Assembly (NCBI RefSeq): GCF_002786325.1
Contig: NZ_PGTB01000010.1
Span: forward strand, 1-64,000
Reading direction: 5' to 3'
Length of the DNA stretch: 64,000 nt
DNA from: Pseudooceanicola lipolyticus
Lineage (GTDB): Bacteria; Pseudomonadota; Alphaproteobacteria; Rhodobacterales; Rhodobacteraceae
Part shown: one piece after another, positions 43,360-52,675 of the stretch
Layout: the number at the start of each line of letters is the position of its first letter
How positions within the stretch are numbered: the first letter of the stretch is position 1
Notes under the pieces: generated by a model
Databases searched by the model: none
Told to the model about the DNA's origin: nothing
Seen by the model: the letters and a program-made list of their open reading frames with translations, nothing else
Program-made: the position numbers and the translations under genes

Positions 43360-45987
43360 GTGGGCATCCGGCAGGCCCGCGTGGCCGGTACCGGCCCCGA
43401 TAGGCGGCGCAACCTCTGGACGCGCACATCGGCGATCGTCCTCCTGCTGGTATTCTGCATGGGAACGGTGGCCGGCATGGCCTGGCTGGTGCTGCGCGAA
43501 ATCGACGAGCTGAGCACCGCCAATTCGGACAACCTGCAATGGAGCCTGGCCCAGGCCGGGGTGGAATTCCTGCAATTCGAACTGGCGGTGAACAAGGCGC
43601 ACAGCCAGAGCGGCCCGCTGGGTGATGTCCGCCGGCGGTATGATGTGTTTTACAGCCGGATGCACACTCTCGAGAGCGGCGCGGTGTTCCGGTCACTGCG
43701 GAGGGAACCGGAATTCGCCGGCCCGCACCAGGAGATCAGCACGTTTCTCACCGCCTTGTTGCCGCTGATCGACGGCGACGATGCGGCGTTGGCGGCGGCG
43801 CTGCCGGAGATCGCCGCGACGGCGCGGCTGGTCTATGCCCATGTCCGCCAGATCTCGTTTTCCGGGCTTGCCGCCTTTGCCACCTTGTCGGATCAGCGCC
43901 GCGAACAGCTGGTGCTGACCCTGTTCCGCCTCTCGTTGGTACTGGCCGGGCTGCTGTGCGGGCTGTCGCTGCTGGCGTTTTCCTTTCGCCATCTCTACCG
44001 CGCAGCGGCGCAGCACGCGCGGGCGGCGCAGCGCGCCGGCACCCGGATCCGCACCGTGGTCGAGGCGGCGGTGGACGCAATCATCGTCAGCGGCGACGAC
44101 GGCCGCATCGCCGATATGAACGAGGCCGCGCGCCGCCTGTTCGGATATGCCCGGGCCGAGGCGCTGGGGCGCCGTGCCGTCGATCTCTGCCACCCGGAAC
44201 AGGTGCGCGACGAGTTGCTGTCCGGGCCGCTGAACGCGTTTCAAAACGGCAAGCGGCCGCTGCCGCATGAACGCCTGTTCGAAACCGTCGCGGTGGATCG
44301 CAACCGGCGCGAATTCCCGGTCGAGATCTCGATGGACATGGCCGAGGATGCGGGCGAGCGCGTCTACGTGGCGCATATCCGCGATATATCCGGTCGCAAG
44401 GCGGCCGAGAAGGACCTGACCGTGGCGCGCGACCGGGCGCTTGCCGGGGAGAAGGCCAAGGCCGAGTTCCTGGCGCTGATGAGCCACGAGATGCGCACGC
44501 CGCTGAACGGCCTGCTGGGCACCATGGAACTGCTGCGCGATCACACCCTGACCCGTCACCAGACCGACCTGCTGGATCATATGCAGTCTTCGGGCCGCTT
44601 GCTGCTGGGGCTGGTCAACGACGTGCTGGATCTGTCAAAATTCGAGGCCGGCAAGCTGCAGGCGGAACGGCGCCCGTTCAGCATGACGCGGTTGCTGGAC
44701 GGCGTGGTCGAAACCACGATGAGCCTTGCGGCGGCCAACGAAAATACCGTGGCCTGGGCCTGCTGCGGCCCGGCCGAGGCGCAGGTTCTGGGCGACGCGC
44801 GGCGGCTGCGCCAGGTGTTGCTGAACCTGGTCAGCAACGCGATCAAGTTCACCCGTGGCGGCACCATCGATATCGAGGTGGAACGCCTGCCGGGGCCGGG
44901 CGATCTGGTCGAATTCCGGGTGATCGACACCGGCATCGGCATCGCCCCCGAACATCAGGAGCGAATTTTCAAAGATTTCGAAACGCTCGATTCCTCCTAT
45001 GCGCGCCAGGCCGGCGGCACCGGGCTGGGCCTGGGCATCTCCAAGCGGTTTGTCGGCCTGATGGGGGGCGAGATTGGTGTTGAGAGCAGGCTGGGCGCGG
45101 GCAGCCGGTTCTGGCTGCAACTGCCGCTGCCGGTGCAGCACCAGCAGGACGTGCCCGCAGCCACGGTGCCAGCGCCGGCCCCGACACTGGCACCAACACC
45201 GGCCCGGACATCGACTACGCGGCCGCTGTCGATCCTGCTGGTCGAGGATAACGAGATCAACCGCTTTGTCGCGCGCGCCATGATCGAGGCCGAGGGGCAT
45301 CGTTTGACCGAGGCGGTGAACGGGCAGGCCGGGGTGGCGCAGGCGCAGGCGCAGGCCTTTGACGTGATCCTGATGGATATCTCGATGCCGGTGATGGACG
45401 GGCAGGAAGCCACGCGCCGGATCCGCGCCGGCAAGGGTGCCTCGGCCGACGTGCCGATCGTGGCGGTGACGGCCCATGCGCTGCCCGAAGAGATCACCCG
45501 TTTTTACGAGGCCGGGATGACCCGGTGTCTCAGCAAGCCGATTGACCGGAAGACACTGATCGACCTGCTGAATGAACTGGCCGGCGGTCCGGCCCCCGCT
45601 GCGCCGGAACCCAAGGTTGAAGCGCCGGGCTTGCTGGATACCGTTCTGCTGAACGAACTGGCGAACACGCTGGGTGCGGCCGAGTTCGACCAGCTGGTCG
45701 AGATGTGCCTGGCCGAGCTTGACTCCGAGATTGCCGCGCTGGCGGCCAGCGCCCCGGCGGATCCCGATCTGGGGCGCGCCGCGCATAAATGTGCCGGCTC
45801 GTGTGGCTCCTTCGGACTGGCCGCGCTGCGCATTGCGCTGGGCGAGATCGAGGCGCAGGCGGCACGGGGGCCCGTCGCACCCGATCAGCTGCAGGCGCTG
45901 ACCCAGATGTGGCAGGCCAGCCGGGCTGCCCTGTCTGATTGGGCCGCGGCGCGGCAATACCCGGATCAATCCGCGCGGCAGGCATGA
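43360..45987 (+). CDS. Hybrid histidine kinase (PAS-HisKA-HATPase-REC-Hpt)
   Basis: 875-residue membrane sensor. TM1 is about 22-45, a periplasmic helical domain about 46-185, TM2 about 187-212, PAS about 228-345, HisKA with His376 (ALMSHEMRTPLNGLLG), and HATPase with DTGIGIAPEHQERIF and GGTGLGLGISKRFVG. A receiver with Asp673 (ILMDISMPVMDG) and a C-terminal Hpt with His809 (HKCAGSCGSFGL) follow. All phosphorelay residues are intact, so it should pass phosphate to an external regulator, not identified here. The GTG start lies 12 bp after the molybdopterin-fold gene. The sequence GCGCAG repeats around 45343 and encodes an Ala-Gln run before the receiver Asp. Confidence 0.92.
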   Translation: MGIRQARVAGTGPDRRRNLWTRTSAIVLLLVFCMGTVAGMAWLVLREIDELSTANSDNLQWSLAQAGVEFLQFELAVNKAHSQSGPLGDVRRRYDVFYSRMHTLESGAVFRSLRREPEFAGPHQEISTFLTALLPLIDGDDAALAAALPEIAATARLVYAHVRQISFSGLAAFATLSDQRREQLVLTLFRLSLVLAGLLCGLSLLAFSFRHLYRAAAQHARAAQRAGTRIRTVVEAAVDAIIVSGDDGRIADMNEAARRLFGYARAEALGRRAVDLCHPEQVRDELLSGPLNAFQNGKRPLPHERLFETVAVDRNRREFPVEISMDMAEDAGERVYVAHIRDISGRKAAEKDLTVARDRALAGEKAKAEFLALMSHEMRTPLNGLLGTMELLRDHTLTRHQTDLLDHMQSSGRLLLGLVNDVLDLSKFEAGKLQAERRPFSMTRLLDGVVETTMSLAAANENTVAWACCGPAEAQVLGDARRLRQVLLNLVSNAIKFTRGGTIDIEVERLPGPGDLVEFRVIDTGIGIAPEHQERIFKDFETLDSSYARQAGGTGLGLGISKRFVGLMGGEIGVESRLGAGSRFWLQLPLPVQHQQDVPAATVPAPAPTLAPTPARTSTTRPLSILLVEDNEINRFVARAMIEAEGHRLTEAVNGQAGVAQAQAQAFDVILMDISMPVMDGQEATRRIRAGKGASADVPIVAVTAHALPEEITRFYEAGMTRCLSKPIDRKTLIDLLNELAGGPAPAAPEPKVEAPGLLDTVLLNELANTLGAAEFDQLVEMCLAELDSEIAALAASAPADPDLGRAAHKCAGSCGSFGLAALRIALGEIEAQAARGPVAPDQLQALTQMWQASRAALSDWAAARQYPDQSARQA

Positions 45988-46045
45988 ACCGTCCGGTTCC
46001 ATCATGTCCCCCGCGCCGGCCGAAGGCGCCGCCGGCAAGGCCGGC

Positions 46046-46861
46046 TTAGCCCAGCGATGGTTCGGCCGCTTTCCAGCCCGCCGCATCCATCACGAATCGG
46101 CGGGTTTCAACGGGTACAAAATCCAGCGCCTCGCGGAGGATGGCATAGCGGGTGACCCCGATGGCGGTGCCGTCGATCTCCAGCAGGTTGAAATCATTGT
46201 CCGTCCCGCGCTTGCGCGAGGACAGACCGGTGCCCGCCTGCACCTGCAAAACCGAGTTGCGGCCGGGTTTTTCGGCAAAGGGCGCGGCCTGCCAGTTGTG
46301 CAGATGCCCGGTGAGGATCACATCGGTCTTGCGCTGCGCCAGCGCCTCCAGCGCCGCAGCGGCCCCGCGCATCGGCTTTTTGCGTTCACCCTGCAACTGT
46401 TCCAGCGGGTGATGCGCCACCACGATGCGCGCCTGACCGGATTGGGCGGTGTCGAAAATCCGCTGCACGCGCGCCAGTGCCCGGGGGGTGAACCAGCCGC
46501 TTTGATGGGCCAGGATATTCACCGTGTTCACGCCCAGAACGATCATCTCGTCATCGCGATATTGCGGTTCCAGATCGCGCGATATCCAGCGCCGGTAGTG
46601 GCGCCAGGGCCAGACCAGGCGGAACAGGAGATTGTGCAGCGGCACATCGTGATTGCCGGGCACGGCCAGGGCGGGCGCCTGCAGCCGGTCGATGAACCGG
46701 CGCGCGGCGCGGAACTGGCTCAGCCGGGCGCGCTGGGTCAAATCGCCGGAAATGGCCACCAGGTCCGGCGCCAGCGCGTTCACCGCCGCGATCAGCGGCT
46801 CGGCCAGTTCCGGGCGGTCGCGGCCGAAATGCAGGTCGGATAGATGCACCAGCCGTCTCAC
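46046..46861 (-). CDS. Metallophosphoesterase (calcineurin-like)
   Basis: 271-residue cytoplasmic phosphoesterase. The full metal-binding set is visible: VHLSDLHFGR, AISGDLTQRAR, VPGNHDVP, VVAHHPLEQ and LTGHLHNW. It resembles cAMP/UDP-diacylglucosamine-type phosphoesterases, but the substrate is not determined. The start overlaps the lipid-kinase-like stop (ATGA). Pairing with a diacylglycerol-kinase-type protein suggests phospholipid head-group metabolism (inference). Confidence 0.9.
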   Translation of the reverse strand: MRRLVHLSDLHFGRDRPELAEPLIAAVNALAPDLVAISGDLTQRARLSQFRAARRFIDRLQAPALAVPGNHDVPLHNLLFRLVWPWRHYRRWISRDLEPQYRDDEMIVLGVNTVNILAHQSGWFTPRALARVQRIFDTAQSGQARIVVAHHPLEQLQGERKKPMRGAAAALEALAQRKTDVILTGHLHNWQAAPFAEKPGRNSVLQVQAGTGLSSRKRGTDNDFNLLEIDGTAIGVTRYAILREALDFVPVETRRFVMDAAGWKAAEPSLG

Positions 46862-47814
46862 CGCACCTCGTCCTGCTGTGCGGCGGGCACGATCACCGTC
46901 AGTTCGTCTTCGATCACGCGCAACTCATAGGGCGCGTCCATCTTCGCCCGCTCGCCATCGCAGGCGACATCGCGCGAACTGCGGCGTTCTTCGATGCGGA
47001 TATGATCGGCGGCGACCATGTCGAAATTTTCGTTTTTCCCGGCCAGCCCCAGCGCCAGCAACAACGAGTTCAGCAGCATACCCCACCGGTTTGTATGCGG
47101 CGCGATGAACACTGCCAACCGCCCGGCGGCGATTTCCTCGCGCCCGCTCAGCCCCACCTGATCCAGCTGGAACGCATTGTTGACCGCAAAGACCAGCGGC
47201 GTATGGCGTTCGATCACCGCTTCACCCGCCTCGATCCGCAAATGCAGCGGGCGGCGCAGCGTAAACAGCGCGACCAGCACCGACCAATAGGCGGCAATCC
47301 GGCTGCGGCCCCAGCGGCGATAGATCTTCTCGCGGGTTTCCAGAATGGCGGGATAGGCGCCCAGGCTGGCATTGTTCAGGAAGGTCCTGTCGTTGATCGA
47401 GGCGACGCGGACCTTGCGCCGCACCCCGGTGCCCAGCAGCTTGGCCGCGTCGGCGATCTCCAACGGGATATCCAGCGAGCGGGCGAAATAGTTGAAGGTG
47501 CCCAGCGGCAGGATGCCCAGCACCGCGCCGCTGCCGCGCAGCACGCTGGCCACGGCCGAGATGGTGCCATCGCCCCCCGCCGCCACGATGGTGTCAAAGC
47601 CCAGCTCCACCGCTTCGCGCGCGGCGGTGGTGATGTCGATGTCCTGGTCGAGCACGCGGATCTCGGCCTCGATGCCGCAGTCGCGGAACGCGGCACGAAT
47701 CCGGTCAGGCACATGGGCGGTGTCGCGCTTGCCCGACCCGCCGTTGAAAAGAATGATCATGCGGGCCTGCACCATGGCCCCCTGCGCAGCGGAGGTGTTC
47801 ATTTTATCGGGCAT
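46858..47814 (-). CDS. Diacylglycerol kinase-type lipid kinase (DAGK_cat)
   Basis: About 318 residues of the DAGK catalytic-domain/YegS family. The N-terminal MIILFNGGSGKRD and the nucleotide-binding IVAAGGDGTISAVASVL are clear, followed by LGILPLGTFNYFAR. I place the start at ATG 47814 (MPDKMNTSAAQ). ATG 47802 is also possible, and the long upstream extension lacks protein-like features. It may phosphorylate diacylglycerol or a related lipid. Its stop is coupled to the metallophosphoesterase. Confidence 0.86.
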   Translation of the reverse strand: MPDKMNTSAAQGAMVQARMIILFNGGSGKRDTAHVPDRIRAAFRDCGIEAEIRVLDQDIDITTAAREAVELGFDTIVAAGGDGTISAVASVLRGSGAVLGILPLGTFNYFARSLDIPLEIADAAKLLGTGVRRKVRVASINDRTFLNNASLGAYPAILETREKIYRRWGRSRIAAYWSVLVALFTLRRPLHLRIEAGEAVIERHTPLVFAVNNAFQLDQVGLSGREEIAAGRLAVFIAPHTNRWGMLLNSLLLALGLAGKNENFDMVAADHIRIEERRSSRDVACDGERAKMDAPYELRVIEDELTVIVPAAQQDEVR

Positions 47815-48001
47815 GTCCCGGTTGTCGACGTCGAAAACGAAACGCCCGGGCCGCCGCTTCGTTCCCCGCAAGGCTCTGAGTTTTCGCCGCGGCGGCAAGC
47901 GGTTCGAAGATGCAGAGCGGCGGGAACAAAATCGCCTCGATGGTGGTTGATCAGCCAATCGCCGGATGTGCTCCGGCACCCAAGGAGGAAGGAGATCAAT
48001 C

Positions 48002-48859
48002 ATGAAACGCCTTATGATGACGACAGCCCTGATCGCGATGGCCGCCACCGCTGGTCACGCTCAGACGGGGACCACGACACCGATGAACGACGAGACATTT
48101 CTGTCGGGCCCCGGCATTGAAAGCTTCCGTGCATCGGACTTCATCGGCATGCGGGTCTACAGCATGGAAGAACCCAGCGATGCGGTCAGCTATGACGGCA
48201 TTCAGGACAACTGGGAAGATATTGGCGAGATCAACGACGTCGTACTGTCACGCGACGGCCGGATCGACGCCGTGCTGGTCGATATCGGCGGGTTCCTGGG
48301 CATCGGCGAACGGCAGATCGCGGTGAATATGGACTCGCTGCGGTTTGTTGCGGATGACGCCACGCCCGAAGATGTCAACGATTTCTTCCTGGTGATGACC
48401 GCCAATCGCGGCCAGTTCGAGGAAGCGCCGGAATATGACTGGTCGCAGCAGGGCATGGCCGAAGAAACCGCGATGGAGCGTGATACCGACGCGGCTGTGG
48501 CCCCCGGCACGACCGCGACTGACACCGACATGACCGAGAACGCCGATGCCGAAGCGGCCGAGGTTGAGTACGTCGAAGTCGAAGCCGCCAGCGTTGGGGT
48601 GGAAGAGATGACCGGTGCCCCGGTCTATGACGCTGCGGAAAACTGGATCGGCGAAGTATCCGAACTGGTGGTCAACACGGACAACCAGATCGACGGTGCG
48701 GTGGTTGACGTGGGCGGTTTCCTGGGGATCGGCGAAAAGCCTGTGATGCTGGCGCTGGACGAGCTGAAGTTCGAGCGCGAGGCGGATGGCTCGGCGATCC
48801 GTGTCCATGTGAACATGACCAAGGAAGAGCTGGAAGCGATGCCCGATTACGAGGGCTAA
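48002..48859 (+). CDS. Secreted tandem PRC-barrel protein
   Basis: 285-residue exported protein. The signal peptide MKRLMMTTALIAMAATAGHA is followed by two PRC-barrel-like domains (about 50-140 and 205-280), each with the sequence GGFLGIGE. An acidic Ala/Thr/Glu linker (about 150-200) joins them. ATG 48002 follows AAGGAGGAAGGAG, so expression is probably high. Function is unknown; such proteins occur in stress-response neighbourhoods. A hairpin terminator follows the gene. Confidence 0.85.
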   Translation: MKRLMMTTALIAMAATAGHAQTGTTTPMNDETFLSGPGIESFRASDFIGMRVYSMEEPSDAVSYDGIQDNWEDIGEINDVVLSRDGRIDAVLVDIGGFLGIGERQIAVNMDSLRFVADDATPEDVNDFFLVMTANRGQFEEAPEYDWSQQGMAEETAMERDTDAAVAPGTTATDTDMTENADAEAAEVEYVEVEAASVGVEEMTGAPVYDAAENWIGEVSELVVNTDNQIDGAVVDVGGFLGIGEKPVMLALDELKFEREADGSAIRVHVNMTKEELEAMPDYEG

Positions 48860-48880
48860 AGCTTACCATCAATCCAAGAC

Positions 48881-48906
48881 GAAAGCCCGCGTTGTCGCGG
48901 GCTTTC
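48881..48906 (+). terminator. Terminator hairpin after PRC-barrel gene
   Basis: GAAAGCCCGCG (48881-48891) and CGCGGGCTTTC (48896-48906) form an 11-bp perfect stem with a TTGT loop. There is no T run after it. Confidence 0.7.
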
Positions 48907-48985
48907 GCATGTCTGGGACCTGCCGAACCGGAACCAAGCGCGGTCGAGGGCGTTAAGCAGGCAGACGTATCAGAGGAGAAAGAAC

Positions 48986-49177
48986 ATGCTTGAAGTGACA
49001 GGGCTGGGCGGCCTGATCATCCTTATTCTGGATATCTGGGCCATCGTATCGATCATCGGATCGTCCGCATCGACAGGCAGCAAAGTGCTGTGGACGCTAC
49101 TGGTCCTGCTGCTGCCGGTGGTGGGTTTCCTGATCTGGCTGGTCGCCGGGCCGCGTTCGGCTCCGCGCCATATCTAA
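48986..49177 (+). CDS. Small PLDc_N-type membrane protein
   Basis: 63-residue hydrophobic protein with two membrane helices (LGGLIILILDIWAIVSIIGS and VLWTLLVLLLPVVGFLIWLV) and the short C-terminal GPRSAPRHI. This is the PLDc_N (phospholipase D-nuclease N-terminal-like) domain as a stand-alone peptide. GAGGAGAAAGAAC precedes the ATG. It lies between a PRC-barrel gene and dps, in what appears to be a stress-related group. A strong terminator follows. Confidence 0.85.
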   Translation: MLEVTGLGGLIILILDIWAIVSIIGSSASTGSKVLWTLLVLLLPVVGFLIWLVAGPRSAPRHI

Positions 49178-49212
49178 TCTCTGAGATTCAATTCCCAACC
49201 TGACCGAACCCT

Positions 49213-49248
49213 CGCGGGCCTGAAGGGAAAAGGCCCGCGCCGTTTTTT
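49213..49248 (+). terminator. Rho-independent terminator before dps
   Basis: CGCGGGCCT (49213-49221) and AGGCCCGCG (49231-49239) form a 9-bp stem with a 9-base loop, followed by CCGTTTTTT. It ends the PLDc_N transcript and isolates dps. Confidence 0.85.
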
Positions 49249-49266
49249 GTAATAAAGGAGAAGCTT

Positions 49267-49761
49267 ATGTCTGCTGCACTCGAAGTCACCCCGACCGATC
49301 ACGACGTCAAATCGGGTGTCCGAAACACCGAGAGCATTGCCGAGGGCCTGTCGGATCTGCTGGCCGATACCTATCGGCTGACATTCAAAACGCACGCCTA
49401 TCACTGGAACGTCGAAGGTCCGCTGTTCTTTTCGCTGCACAAGCTGACCGAAGAGCAATATGAAAACCTGTTCGACGCCGCGGATGAACTGGCCGAGCGG
49501 GTGCGGGCCCTGGGCAAGCTGGCGCCGGCCCGGCTGGATGCGATCGTTTCGGCCTCGATTATCAAGGATAAGGACAAGACGCCGTCTGCCGGCGAGATGT
49601 GCACCGATCTGGCCGAAGATCACGAGCGCGTGGCGCATCGCTTTCACGCCCTGATCGAACTGGCCGAAGAGAACAAGGACCCGGTGACCGCCGATCTGGC
49701 GACCGAGCGGTCGGCCTTTCACGAGCAGGCGGCCTGGATGCTGCGCGCGATTACAGCGTAA
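49267..49761 (+). CDS. dps: Dps ferritin-like DNA-protection protein
   Basis: 164-residue Dps-family protein that oxidises and stores iron and shields DNA under stress. The ferroxidase-site residues are in FKTHAYHWNVEGPLFFSLHK (His) and NLFDAADELAERVRALG (Asp/Glu). The N-terminus is short and not strongly basic, so non-specific DNA binding by a Lys tail is uncertain. AAAGGAGAAGCTT gives a good ribosome site. A hairpin follows, and its own terminator (49213-49248) precedes it. Confidence 0.93.
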   Translation: MSAALEVTPTDHDVKSGVRNTESIAEGLSDLLADTYRLTFKTHAYHWNVEGPLFFSLHKLTEEQYENLFDAADELAERVRALGKLAPARLDAIVSASIIKDKDKTPSAGEMCTDLAEDHERVAHRFHALIELAEENKDPVTADLATERSAFHEQAAWMLRAITA

Positions 49762-49769
49762 CTAAAACC

Positions 49770-49796
49770 AAGACCCCGGCCGATCGCCGGGGTCTT
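49770..49796 (+). terminator. Terminator hairpin after dps
   Basis: AAGACCCCGGC (49770-49780) and GCCGGGGTCTT (49786-49796) form an 11-bp perfect stem with loop CGATC. A second hairpin with a T run follows at 49820-49848. Confidence 0.8.
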
Positions 49797-49819
49797 GTGA
49801 ATAAAGCAAACTAGAATGC

Positions 49820-49848
49820 GCCCGTGCCTACCCGGCACGGGCTTTTTT
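49820..49848 (+). terminator. Rho-independent terminator overlapping the AI-2E gene end
   Basis: GCCCGTGCC (49820-49828) and GGCACGGGC (49834-49842), loop TACCC, followed by six Ts on the plus strand. The stem overlaps the last codons of the convergent permease gene, so one sequence serves dps termination and permease coding. Confidence 0.8.
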
Positions 49849-50988
49849 CAGGCTCTGCGCCTCTCGGCCGGGAAACCCGGCGCTGATGCTCTGACCCAGC
49901 GCCGCTTCGGTGATGGTGATGGTCCAGATCATCAGCGGAATGGCGATGATCCCGCCAATCGGCCCCCAGAACCACAGCCAGAAGGTCAGCGACAGGAATA
50001 CCAGCAGCGGGCTGACCGACATCCGCTGACCGACCAGCGCCGGGGTGACGAACTGGCCCTCGGTGGCGTTCATGGCCATGTAGACAAGCGCGGGCACGAC
50101 GGTGAAGGGGCCATCGAACACCACCAGCCCGGCCACCAGCAGCGCTGCGGCCAGTAGGATGGGCCCGAGATAAACGATGAAGTTCAACAGGAAGGCCATC
50201 AGCCCCCAGAACACCGGCGAGGGCATGCCCAGCACCATCATCACCATACCGACAATCGTCCCGAAGGCGCCGTTGATCGCGGTAATGGTCAGGAAATAGC
50301 GGGCCACCTTGCGTTCGGCGCGGTCCAGGTCGTCCCGCGTCAGCACCGGCATCGAGGCGCCGATCCAGGCATAGACATCGCCGCGCGCCAGCAGGAAGAA
50401 ATACAATGTCCCGGAAAACACCATGATCTGGGCCAGCACCTGGGGCGCGTAGAACAGCGCGTCGGTAAAGCTGGGCACTTCGACCTCGGGCTCGGCTTCG
50501 ACCTCGCCCGCGCCGGCGCCGGTCACCGAGGCGGCGATATCCTTGGAAATGTCGCCCAGCCCTTTCAGCATCTGGGTGAACCCGTTCAGCGCATCGCGGA
50601 ATTCGGCCCAGATCGCCGGCCCGCGCTGGATCGCGAAGGTGATATAGGGCTCGAGCGCAAAGATCAGCGCCGCCAGTCCCGCCAGGACCAACAGCATCGT
50701 CGCCAGCGCCGCAAGCGCACGATTGAGGCGCAGCTTGCGCAACAGGCGGGACAGGGGCGAAACCACGATCCCCATCACAAAGGCCGAGATGACCGGCGAG
50801 AAGAAAAACCGCGCCAGGTACAGGATTATGAACACCGTCACCACCCCGATCAGGCAGGCAATCAGTGGCAACAAGACCTGGTTGTCCAGGAGGATCGGCC
50901 GAACTGTGTTAGCCGCGTTGTCCTGGTTCGCCTCGGCGATTGGACGCGCGATCTTGGTTTCCGACCTGTTTTGCTGGCTGTGCTGCAC
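49828..50988 (-). CDS. AI-2E family (TqsA-like) membrane transporter
   Basis: 386-residue protein with about eight membrane spans and the family's C-terminal signature VYMAMNATEGQFVTPALVGQ and LWFWGPIGGIIAIPL. An acidic insertion (EVEAEPEVEVP, about residues 165-175) lies in the loop between spans. Characterised relatives export AI-2 or act as ion/proton exchangers; substrate unassigned. It converges on dps, and its 3' end overlaps the dps terminator. Confidence 0.9.
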   Translation of the reverse strand: MQHSQQNRSETKIARPIAEANQDNAANTVRPILLDNQVLLPLIACLIGVVTVFIILYLARFFFSPVISAFVMGIVVSPLSRLLRKLRLNRALAALATMLLVLAGLAALIFALEPYITFAIQRGPAIWAEFRDALNGFTQMLKGLGDISKDIAASVTGAGAGEVEAEPEVEVPSFTDALFYAPQVLAQIMVFSGTLYFFLLARGDVYAWIGASMPVLTRDDLDRAERKVARYFLTITAINGAFGTIVGMVMMVLGMPSPVFWGLMAFLLNFIVYLGPILLAAALLVAGLVVFDGPFTVVPALVYMAMNATEGQFVTPALVGQRMSVSPLLVFLSLTFWLWFWGPIGGIIAIPLMIWTITITEAALGQSISAGFPGREAQSLKKARAG

Positions 50989-51253
50989 CCTGTCCCCCTG
51001 CGATCAAAGGCGCCACGCATTCGGGCGACATTATAGCCTTAATCCAAACGCGATTCATCAATGGCAAGTTCCCTCCCGCCGCAAATAACGATGCGGCAGG
51101 AACCGGGTAGGGGCCGGGGTGGCCCGGGTCGAGTTGACCGGGACTTGCGAAACTTGTTGGGTGATCTGCGCGTGGGCGATACTGGCAAGGTGGCTAACCG
51201 GTGAAAACTCTGCCGGGGTCAGCCCGTCATGTTTGCAAGCCAAGGGTAAGGTC

Positions 51254-51757
51254 ATGGTTTCTTCCCCCGATCCTTCACGGCCGGCCACCCCGGCGGATCA
51301 CCGCGAGATCGACGCATTGTTGCGCGCGGCGTTTCCCGGTGCGGACGAGGCAGAGCTGGTGCACCAGCTGCGTGAAGGCGGCGAAATGCTGTCCGAGGTG
51401 GTGACACCCTGGCACGGCCGGATCGTGGGGTATTACGCGCTGTCGCGGATGCGCGCGCCGGACGGTTGGGCCTGCCTGGCACCGGTGGCGGTGCTGCCGG
51501 CGTATCAGAACGGTGCGCAGGGCGTGCATCTGGGATCGCAATTGATGCATGACCTTGTCACCTCCATCCGCAGCAGTAGCAGCGCCATCGACACGGTGGT
51601 GGTGCTGGGCGACCCGCCATTTTACGCCCGCGCGGGTTTCTCGCTTGAGCGCGCGGCACGGCTGAGCTCGCCCTATCCGATCGATCACACGCTGATCCTG
51701 CGGCCGGGAAATGACCGGCCTCAAGCGGAGTTGATCTATCCCGATGCCTTTGGCTGA
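51254..51757 (+). CDS. GNAT N-acetyltransferase (YhbS-like)
   Basis: 167-residue acetyltransferase: EIDALLRAAFPGADEAELVH near the N-terminus, the acetyl-CoA-binding LAPVAVLPAYQNGAQGVHLG (motif A, variant loop), and VVLGDPPFYARAGFSL as motif B. AAGGGTAAGGTC precedes ATG 51254. An earlier in-frame start at 51119 is less likely. The acceptor is unknown. The EamA exporter gene follows after 45 bp. Confidence 0.87.
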   Translation: MVSSPDPSRPATPADHREIDALLRAAFPGADEAELVHQLREGGEMLSEVVTPWHGRIVGYYALSRMRAPDGWACLAPVAVLPAYQNGAQGVHLGSQLMHDLVTSIRSSSSAIDTVVVLGDPPFYARAGFSLERAARLSSPYPIDHTLILRPGNDRPQAELIYPDAFG

Positions 51758-51802
51758 GCGATGGCGCTTGCAGCGCGGCCCGGGACGCGCGAAAGGCGAG
51801 TG

Positions 51803-52636
51803 ATGCGCGCGTTTTTGATCACCTTGACCATGACGGCCTTTGCCGCGAACTCCATTCTCAACCGGATGGCGGTGGAGGGCGGCCATGCCGATCCGGGATC
51901 CTTCGCGGCATTGCGGGTGCTGTCCGGGGCGCTGGTGCTGGTGGCGCTGGCGCTGCTGCAGGGCATACCGCTTGTTTTCGCCACCCGCCAAAGGGCCGTG
52001 GGCGCCTTTGCCCTGGCGCTCTACATGGCCGGGTTCTCGCTGGCCTATCTGACGCTTGATGCAGGGCTGGGGGCGCTGATCCTGTTCGGGACGGTGCAAA
52101 TCACCATCTTTGCGCTGTCGGCGCTGCGAGGGGCAGGGCCCAACGGGCAACAGATCGCCGGAGCGCTGATCGCTTTTGGCGGGTTGATCGTCGTGCTCAA
52201 CCCCGCCGGTGCGCAGGGGACTGATCCGCTGGGGGCGGCCTTGATGGCGGCGGCGGGCATCGGCTGGGCGATCTACACCCTGTCCGGCCGCACCGAGCCG
52301 GATGCGCTGGCCGGGACCGCGGCGAATTTCTGCCTGGCGCTCCCGCTGACCGCGCTGGTGCCGCTGCTGACGGCGGGGCCGCTGAACGTCACGCCCGCCG
52401 GGGTCGCGTTGGCGGTGCTGTCGGGTGCGGTGACCTCCGGGTTGGGATATGCGCTGTGGTACAGTCTGCTGCCGGGCATCGCCCCGGCAATCGCCGCCAT
52501 CGTACAGCTGAGCGTGCCGGTGATCGCGGTGCTGGGCGGCGTTTTGTTGTTGGGCGAAACCGTCGGGCTGCGCGTGGTGGCGGGGGCGGTTCTGGTGCTG
52601 GGCGGCGTGGCGCTGTCGCTGCGTCGGCAACGCTGA
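51803..52636 (+). CDS. EamA/DMT-family transporter
   Basis: 277-residue inner-membrane protein with ten hydrophobic segments in two EamA halves. Typical stretches are FAANSILNRMAVEGGHADPG, GALIAFGGLIVVLNPAG and the second-half VPVIAVLGGVLLLGETVGLR. ATG 51803 follows AAAGGCGAGTG; an upstream start at 51761 would begin in a non-conserved Arg-rich leader. It probably exports an amino-acid-like metabolite. The substrate is unknown. Confidence 0.9.
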   Translation: MRAFLITLTMTAFAANSILNRMAVEGGHADPGSFAALRVLSGALVLVALALLQGIPLVFATRQRAVGAFALALYMAGFSLAYLTLDAGLGALILFGTVQITIFALSALRGAGPNGQQIAGALIAFGGLIVVLNPAGAQGTDPLGAALMAAAGIGWAIYTLSGRTEPDALAGTAANFCLALPLTALVPLLTAGPLNVTPAGVALAVLSGAVTSGLGYALWYSLLPGIAPAIAAIVQLSVPVIAVLGGVLLLGETVGLRVVAGAVLVLGGVALSLRRQR

Positions 52637-52675
52637 ACGCTTTCTTTCGCGCCGAAACCGGCCTAAGCAACGGCC

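Noticed and set aside
45340-45362. Short GCGCAG tandem repeat
   Set aside because: Encodes an Ala-Gln run inside the kinase receiver domain; frame intact, no sign of phase variation.
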